A stretch of 64,000 nt of DNA from Chaetoderma sp. LZ-2023a (Eukaryota > Mollusca > Caudofoveata > Chaetodermatida > Chaetodermatidae). The DNA lies in the NCBI GenBank assembly GCA_034401795.1, contig CM067374.1, positions 95,906,640 through 95,970,639 on the forward strand, written 5' to 3'. Below the pieces are notes generated by a model. That model saw nothing but the letters and a program-made list of their open reading frames with translations. It did not search any database and was not told the DNA's origin. Of the stretch, positions 56,986 to 64,000 are shown in pieces (position 1 is the stretch's first letter; the number at the start of each line of letters is the position of its first letter). The position numbers and the translations under genes were made by a program.

Positions 56986-57945
56986 GTGTATGAGATTTTT
57001 CAGAGACATGGTGCTTTAGTAATGTCATTTCTGAAACCGTCAGAAATGTTCCTGGATTTGTTTTATGGTATTGTGTTAAATTTAATCTGTATTTGGACAT
57101 TTCAATATAAAAGAACTTTATACTTACCGGACTTCACATAAATATGATGTCAGAAATTAGATGAAAGAAATTGTTTAACTTTAATTTGTTAGACCTAGAT
57201 AAGAAATTACCTATCTGTAAAATGTATTTAGGGCATTATATTTTATGCGAATTATTCTGAGGAAATGGGGAATTTTCCATATTAAAGAATATTTTGTCTT
57301 TGGCCAACGTCCCTCCGGGTGGTTATAAGGACTAAGGGTATTTTATAGGTAAGGTTGTGATCAGTCATATTCTATTTTCAACTTTGATCTCAGTGGATCC
57401 TGGTAATTGTTTCATTGGGTTCATTCTGTGAAATGAAAAGATGATTTTTGCATGTGTAGTGTTTAAGGCATTATGTAATATATTCAGTATTTTGCGTGTT
57501 CCATTTGTATAGATATTCGTTATGGAGCAGTGAACAAATGGTGAGAGAAGTCATTCATTAAAATTCTTACTTAAACTTAATTTTATATTATTATTCCCAT
57601 CCCCCATCACTCACGCCTATAGTTATGACAAATTGGATTCATGAAGAACCGGTGACCTCTAGCAACTGAATTTTCTTTCGTCAATAAAATTGTTATTTTC
57701 TCCTTTGGGAGATGATTGTTAAAGTTTTTGTAAGGTTAAAGTTGCTACGTCACATCAGTATCAATGATGCACACCGCATCTGCAGCACTGGCATCTCCCC
57801 TCCCCGGAAAATGTGACCCACAAATTCTGCATCTAGCAAACCCTCTTTCCTGTGTAAACCGGCAGTGGTATGTTGTAGCACCTCCACTGAAACAACGTTT
57901 CTTCAAGCACCATGACCCACCGCCAAGGCACTGAATCCACGCTGC
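56986..57945. other. AT-rich non-coding segment
   Basis: No coding is recognised until the protease region. Confidence 0.5.
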
Positions 57946-57948
57946 CCT

Positions 57949-59037
57949 TTGGCGGTATGCAACACATCGTCCCGAACAGCATCATCCACCGCATCTACCG
58001 GCAGCAGCAGTGATTCAGAGGGGAGTATACATTCTGCATCATGGATCCGAAAAAGGAAGTGCCACCGAAAGAATGAAAGAATCCCGTCACATCACTGCGT
58101 CTTTTGTGTATCAACTAAACATCTGATGATGCACTGTAAGAAGTGGCTCATACAAGTAGTGCTTATCCGTGATCGTGACAATCCCATCCGCACTGCTGTC
58201 CACACCAATTCAGCATACACAGACACAGCATCACAGCCATCACCACTGCTACCCCCAGCTCCGTCTTCACCTAAGCAATCACAGCAGCAGCTGCGATGGG
58301 CTGGACCTTTCCACACTCAGCCGTCCACTGCACTCGCGGAAGCCATCCGAAAACAATCTGACTATATACAGAGTGATACCACACCTCAGCCCCTTTCACA
58401 GATGGTATCATTGGAGACTCTTCCGCAGGCACACCACAAAGTTATATATAAGTGCGGCTGTCTGTTCAGCGGTATTTCTACCAGTGCCACTGTTGACACT
58501 GGAGCTTCCATCACTGTCTTCAACAAGCGCTTATATGAGAGCATCCCACCTCATAAATAGCCACCCCTTAAACCTACAAACATATTTTTGCAAAGAGCTA
58601 CGGGAACCGATGTTCCCGTGGCTAGTACCATAAACCTCATCATACAGATAGAGGAGATGCAATTCATTCAGCGAGTTGTTATCGCCTCTATCCAGAATGA
58701 TGCCCTGCTCAGCTCTGATTTCCTCAGTGCCAGTGAAGCCGTCATACATTGCAGACAACAAGAATTAGACATACATGGTCGACGGATACCTCTTGGAGCA
58801 GAATCATCACTGTACGATACCTGTGCGGTGATTTTACCTACAACAGCCACAGTTGAGCCGGAACAGGAGGAAATCTTATGGGCCACCGCACCACAGTTAA
58901 GAAACAACACTCACACAGCCATGCTGGAACCCGACCCTGAATACATGATCACCTCACAATGCGCCAGTCCCTGCATGATTGTGGACACCACCAGCAAGAA
59001 TTGTACTGCATATTCAATGGCACAGCGGACCCAATAA
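57949..59037 (+). pseudogene. Ty3/gypsy protease region
   Basis: One frame with a TAG at 58558-58560. The part before it ends in ATVDTGASITVFNKRLYE, with the aspartic protease DTGAS motif (about 58490-58510). The first 100 codons are Ser/Pro/Gln-rich. The part after the stop is the protease C-terminal region and linker to RT, without a clear second motif. The retroviral-type protease would cleave Gag-Pol. The stop and the downstream frame change near 59040-59130 make it non-functional. Confidence 0.65.
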
Positions 59038-59131
59038 CTCCTGAACCAGGAGTCCATTCTGGCCACTTGGTTGATGTGATATCACTGGAGACACCCCCAC
59101 CATATCTACACCAGCAACAACTTCTGATGAT

Positions 59132-60019
59132 TTGCCGGAACACCTACATGACTTATATTTGCGTGCCACAGTTGGATTGATGCAATTTCAAAACCAGCAT
59201 ATACGGAAATTACTTTACAAATATTGCGATAGTTTCTCAGCTGGAGACATGGATTCAGGAGAAACTCATCTTGTGCAACACTCCATCGACACTGGAAACA
59301 ACAGACCCGTTCGACAACTGGTACGACATCTTCCCATACATAAGGAAGCGGAAGCACACCAACAAGTGAACGACATGTTGCGGACAGGCATAATAGAGCC
59401 ACCAGCATCCCCCTGGGCCAGTCCCATAGTACAAGCAGGCAAAAAGGATGGATCTTGGTGGTTTTGTATAGACTACCGCCGCCTCAATGATATAAGCGAC
59501 AAAGACACGTACCCGTTACCTCGAATAGATCAGGCCTTAGATTCCTTGTCCGGAGGTAAGTGGTTTTGTACCCTTGATTTAGCTGGTGGATACTGACAGG
59601 TAGCCATGGATGAGGCTGACATGGAGAAGACCGCATTCGTTTGTAGAGATAGTCTTTTTCAGTTCCGCAAGATGCCCTACGGTTTGTGCAATGCTCTTGG
59701 AACATTTGAACATCTCATTGAGCATGTATTAACTACCCTGCACTGGGAAATCTGTCTGTGTTACATCGGCGACGTAATCGTCTTTGGTTCCTCATTTGAA
59801 CAAACCTTGTCTAACCTGGGCACCATGCTTTCTCGATTCCGCACGGCCAACTTAAAGCTCAATCCAATGAAATGTCATCTCTTCAGACAGAGTGTCGAGA
59901 TCCTGGGACACGTCATATCCGGCGATGGAGTGGCTACTCAGCCATCAAAAACAAAGGCAGTGGCGGAGTGGCGGAGTGGCAGACACCAACTTCTGTCACG
60001 GACACCTGGAGTTTCCTAG
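59132..60019 (+). pseudogene. Ty3/gypsy reverse transcriptase
   Basis: Contains GIIEPPASPWASPIV, FCIDYRRLND, YPLPRIDQAL, LDLAGGY, then TGA at 59594-59596 where Trp is usual, FRKMPYGLCNA, and CYIGDVIVF at the catalytic site. Normal elements have YxDD there, so the first catalytic Asp is Gly. The end has LNPMKCHLF and ILGHVISGDG. The core RT order is complete but two lesions, the nonsense codon and the YIGD change, kill activity. Confidence 0.85.
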
Positions 60020-60190
60020 GTCTCTGTCAGTACTATTGCTGATCTATCCATCATTTCAGGGAGATTGCATCACCACTATTTAAGATCACTGAAAAGGGTC
60101 GACTATTCGAGTGGACGAGTGAGTGTGAAGGTTCCTTCAGGGCACTGAAGGAACTCTTGACAACCGCTCCACCATGACACATAGCATCTC
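60013..60190 (+). pseudogene. RT connection remnant, RNase H mostly missing
   Basis: SIHHFREIASPLFKITEKG and EGSFRALKELLTTAP mark the connection domain, with internal stops. The RNase H catalytic blocks that should follow are not found before the integrase zinc finger, implying a deletion near 60190-60280. Confidence 0.6.
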
Positions 60191-60280
60191 CCATGGTCCC
60201 CGAATTGTGGTGCACAGAGTGGAACACAGAGACAGTCGCTCACGAAACAACCAACAGATGCGCAGATATGGAATATCTAT

Positions 60281-61572
60281 GTGTGGATCCAGGAAGGGGT
60301 ACATCCTCCCAGGGAATCTGTTACACCATTATCCACAATGGCAAAATACTACTATCAGCAGTTTGAAGAATGCCACATTCAGGATGGTGTTCTCTACATC
60401 AACAACCGCATAGTGATTCCAGAGCATTATCGAAACACAATACCTCAACAACTTCATGATAACGCTGGACACCTAGCCATTGAATGGGCATTAACATGGA
60501 TAAAACAGAGATTCCACTGGATTTGGATACACAATAGTATGAAGGCATGGGTCACCAAATGCGTCCCATGTCAAAGACACGCTGTTGGCCAGCACCATTT
60601 CGCACCTCTTCAAATTAAGATAGTTGGTGCACCATGGGAGTGAATGGCTATTGATGTGCTCAGACCCTTGAATACGATGGATGAAGGAAACAAGTACATC
60701 CTCGTATTGCAAGATTATTTTACGAAATGGGTAGAAGCATTTGTTTTGCCTGACCAAGAGGCATCCACAGTGGCGGAGGTCTTGGCAAGCAATGTGTTCT
60801 TGTTCTTGTTGGGGGAGAGGTTTAACTGCACATTGGCAGAAATATTGACGAGGAAACACACCTTGATTGTTGAGATTGGTATCTACGACTCCCATATGTG
60901 CTCATGGCATACCGCACTTCCATACATTCCAGCATGGGTTATACCCCTACTTGGTTAATATTACGCCGTGAATTAGCCTTAGCCCTAGATCTGGCCATGC
61001 CCAGGATTCCGGGGGAGAAAGATTCACCATCTCTCTACATAGAGCTCATGCGGCAGTGGATAGAACAGGCCCATGAGCTAGTGAGAGCAACTTTTTCCAC
61101 TGCACACCAGCGTCAGAGAACATGGCACGACCGGCGAGTGCATAGAGATCAGTATGAGGCAGGAAAAATGCTTTGGGTTCATGATTTGCGATGTTCTGCA
61201 AACATGCCAAGTAAACTGTGTTACCAGTGGAAAGGCCCCTATGTGGTAGTAGGTAAGAAGTTGGACGTGACCTACCGTATCCACGCCTCGGATGGCCTGA
61301 CCTCAGTCATCCACTTCGATCGACTTAAACCTTGTGTTAGTGACGACCCAGTGCCAGAGCTTGGGAAGGGCATTCCACGTGACACTGGTACACAGACAGA
61401 TGTCTGTATTCCTGACGTTAGTCCAGAGCACCACAGTGCCAGTTCGACCTCTCTCTCCTACCAAGCCAGGAGTCTGGTGAACGATCAACTAACCCTGAGG
61501 ACGATAACAAGATACGTACTCGCCCTCTCCCTCATCAGTGAGGGTCTACACAATCTGGGAAGTCGTATCTGA
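60281..61572 (+). pseudogene. Ty3/gypsy integrase with deleted core
   Basis: Frame one (60281-60643) holds the HHCC finger (LHDNAGHLAIEW with CVPCQRH). After a stop at 60641-60643, the core starts AIDVLRPLNTMDEGNKYIL (first catalytic Asp in AID) and YFTKWVEAF. The second Asp and Glu regions are replaced by unrelated residues around 60800-60895, so an internal deletion or scramble removed them. The last frame (60898-61572) has MAYRTSIHSSMGYTP and a chromo-like GPYVVV...VIHFDRLKP end. It is non-functional. Confidence 0.8.
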
Positions 61573-63630
61573 AGACCTTCTCGTTTGCACTGTCCAAGGG
61601 GAAGGACGGAAAAGGTGTGAGCAGTCAGAACATCACACAGGACACAGAAATCCAGAAGCAAACAGAACACACTTGCCCGCAAAGCTGGATACATCAATTC
61701 ACCATTGCGTGAACCTCACATACACACCCGGTTATAGAACCGATATAACGCAGACATTCAACATTGGCAACAACACTGTTAGCATTCACCTAGCGTTTAT
61801 TAATCGAAAAAGTTAGAGACCCCTTTTTCCATGACAATTCCGTCCGCACAGCTGCGAGAAGCTCATCACTTTCTGCAAACCCAACTTTTCCGCAACAGCA
61901 ACAGACTCGGCATTCACCAGCTTGGAAACCTGGATATGCCCAATCCGCAATATGCCAGCATCACACAGCAGCCCGGACTTCCCTACAACAGAGCACTTCC
62001 ATCCTCAACACAGGTCAACATTTTCCGTAAACACCTTTGTATAACCAGGTTACAAAAAACTGATCATACGGAAAGGAGGAACAACACCACAGCCATCTAC
62101 AGTACGCACTACGGGGGATTCTCCCACTCCCCTCCCACTCCCCCCTCCCCGCCCTCTCCCCACATTCCCCGCCCCTCCCCCAGAATTGTAGTATGGAAAC
62201 AGCTAAAATATTACATGTCATTCACACGTAATAAAAGTCAATATTATTAAGAGAGCAAGATGCCCGCAGTCTGTCGTCCGTATCAAGTAGGATTTTGCTA
62301 CCGAATGGAAGATCGATAATGGATTGATTCAAGTTACGACAGCACTCTTCTTGGTCATCCATGCTCTAAAGTAACTCTGTCCCACCCCCGGGCTCAGCCA
62401 TTACAGAGCGAAATACATCATGTCCGATAAAGTTGACACCGCACTTCAGCTACCCACCCCACCCCCATGCTGTAATAAAAATGCCGCACTTTATGACACT
62501 GCAAGAATCATCCACAGATAAGCAGCCATGCGTATCCATGAAATTCATCAACATGACAGAACTATAGACACTCAGGTTGACTGTATTCACAATCTCCATA
62601 CGATGGTATTGTAATTGTAAAACTGGCGCACGCATTTTCCGAGCTGTATTGTAATAAATTAAGTTTGGTCTAGGTGAGAGTGAGACTAGTCCTACCCATA
62701 AGCAGAGGATGCTTGGCAGTTCACCCACCTGGGAAGCACAGTCCACCTTCGCGGAATTAGTACACTTAATTTCCGCAAGACATGGAGCTGTTTAAACCAG
62801 ACAATAATTACAGATAGCTATATTGTCCTAATTTTGATTAAGAACACGACTGTTCTACCGTGTATACAAATCATTAACGCGTGGGCTGGTAAAGCAGCAT
62901 CAAAACTTCGACAGTATAACATCATGGAGAATTTCAAATATTCTCTTACCTACATATTCCAGCCGCAAGATCAACACGGGCTGGAGTACATATATTACAG
63001 ACAAGAAGCGACGCATGTATAAGATCACGCACATATACAGGGATGCTGTTCTTAGGAACAGAATTTAAAACATATTATCCATTTTTCACATCAGCTACGA
63101 ACAATCAGCCGCATTAATACTCCGCCATTACATAAATATTGCCTAAGTTTCCGATCAACCACGTGCTTTCAAAACAACAACCACGTGATTAACACTTCTC
63201 ATTTCCAGTAAATTGGATCAAAGGCTTTAAACAAAAGAACCGCCCAAAGCCATCTACCACAACGTGATGGAAGAGGCGAGAGGTGATGAGTCGGGGCCAA
63301 GGCCGCTGATGTCATCTCGCTCTCCCACAACCCAGCGGGCGAGTTTATAAGCATCCAATCTGAAAAACTGCTTCATGCTAACTAAAAGGCAAGCTTCCAC
63401 GGGAATAAGTAGTTCCAGATTTTAACGTTGATTGGAGACTTGATTTCACACTGAGTGGGGACAAAAGCGACTATCCTTCCTTTCTATATTTACAATTGCT
63501 TCTCTTCTACAGAAGGAATATATCATCCGACTCCAGGAACATTAAAACTTAAAACTTTCCATATAGGGCATGACCGACTCACCCTAAAACTTTCAGGTGT
63601 GGTCATCCGCCCTCCTGTGACATCACCAAA
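61573..63630. other. No supported gene; C-rich tract near 62116-62180
   Basis: AAGGGGAAGGACGGAAAAGG (about 61597-61617) could be the polypurine tract of the Ty3 element, but no LTR repeat of the 5' side follows. The CCCTCCC tract at 62116-62180 is not clearly regulatory. Confidence 0.4.
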
Positions 63631-63633
63631 AGG

Positions 63634-63640
63634 TATAAAA
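63634..63640 (+). promoter_or_regulatory. TATA box candidate
   Basis: GGTATAAAAGGAGG fits the consensus TATA context. The gene or LTR it would serve lies downstream or beyond the window. The frame spanning 63455-63793 crosses it and is not supported as a gene. Confidence 0.4.
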
Positions 63641-64000
63641 GGAGGAATGCGCGCACTGAAACTTTGTCTTCCCATCGAAAATCGACACAAGGGAAGATCA
63701 AGCATTAGGCTACTTTCGTGTCGCAAACTAAATTTTGCTGTTTTCTTCTTATTATTAATTTATTGCTATTATATTTGGCCAGGACAAGTATGAAGAAATA
63801 GGATATTTAGGATAGGTTAAGCGGTTCCGCACATTTCCAATTATGTGGAAATAAGATATCACTTGTGGAAGATCTCGCCTTGTCTGACACCTCAGAGGAG
63901 TCAGCACCAGCTCATCCCGGGAGGAAGCATCCATGTACCGCATTACAGCTTAACGGACAGCCCTGTAAGCATGCCTTATCTCGAAATTCGCACTTGACGC

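Noticed and set aside
62116-62180. C-rich tract as an LTR polypurine signal (minus strand) or regulatory site
   Set aside because: No LTR adjoins it on either side; low-complexity sequence only.

Overview
The window is animal nuclear DNA, most likely from a marine invertebrate (a mollusc or similar lophotrochozoan is my guess; the sequence does not settle it). It is repeat-rich, with split coding exons, microsatellites, LINEs, TIR elements, MITEs and a decayed Ty3/gypsy element. No bacterial genes, rRNA genes or CRISPR arrays were seen.

Region 1 (1-7660) is a compact gene block with better base balance than its AT-rich surroundings. At least nine small genes point left and two or three broken ones point right. 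It contains the N-terminus of a retroviral-type integrase (cut by the window edge), an A32/FtsK-HerA-like packaging ATPase with a damaged Walker A, a 383-codon probable structural protein, and at least four membrane-segment proteins. Most leftward genes are preceded within about 25 bases by a GTTTAAG element, often with a short TATA-like tract before the ATG. The right end carries three 170-bp direct repeats, each with CACGTG. I read it as an endogenised, now decayed, virus-like or Polinton-like element of a type I cannot name.

Region 2 (7661-34024) is dominated by one fact: the last 12.4 kb before the 500-N gap (8622-21000) is repeated almost identically just after it (21501-34024). The pattern fits two contigs carrying the same locus (probably two haplotypes) that were scaffolded instead of merged. 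Inside are a decayed L1/Tx1-type LINE, long microsatellites, a 44-bp minisatellite whose copy number differs between the two versions, MITEs, a cluster of six GTGTCGTACGGGACA-type motifs, and a candidate host gene on the minus strand whose exons join in phase 1.

Region 3 (33647-49730) holds two complete copies, in opposite orientation, of a 3.4-3.6 kb TIR element. Its single gene encodes an approximately 890-residue protein with a FEN/XPG-like set of acidic motifs and a C-terminal CXC cysteine domain. No classical DDE transposase is seen. Between the copies lie a LINE split by a hAT-like insertion, MITEs and simple repeats.

Region 4 (49731-64000) has further MITEs, an LTR-like promoter/polyA segment near 51.4 kb, and a Ty3/gypsy retrotransposon (54.5-61.6 kb) with gag, protease, RT and integrase remnants, all broken. 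No host protein gene can be supported there.
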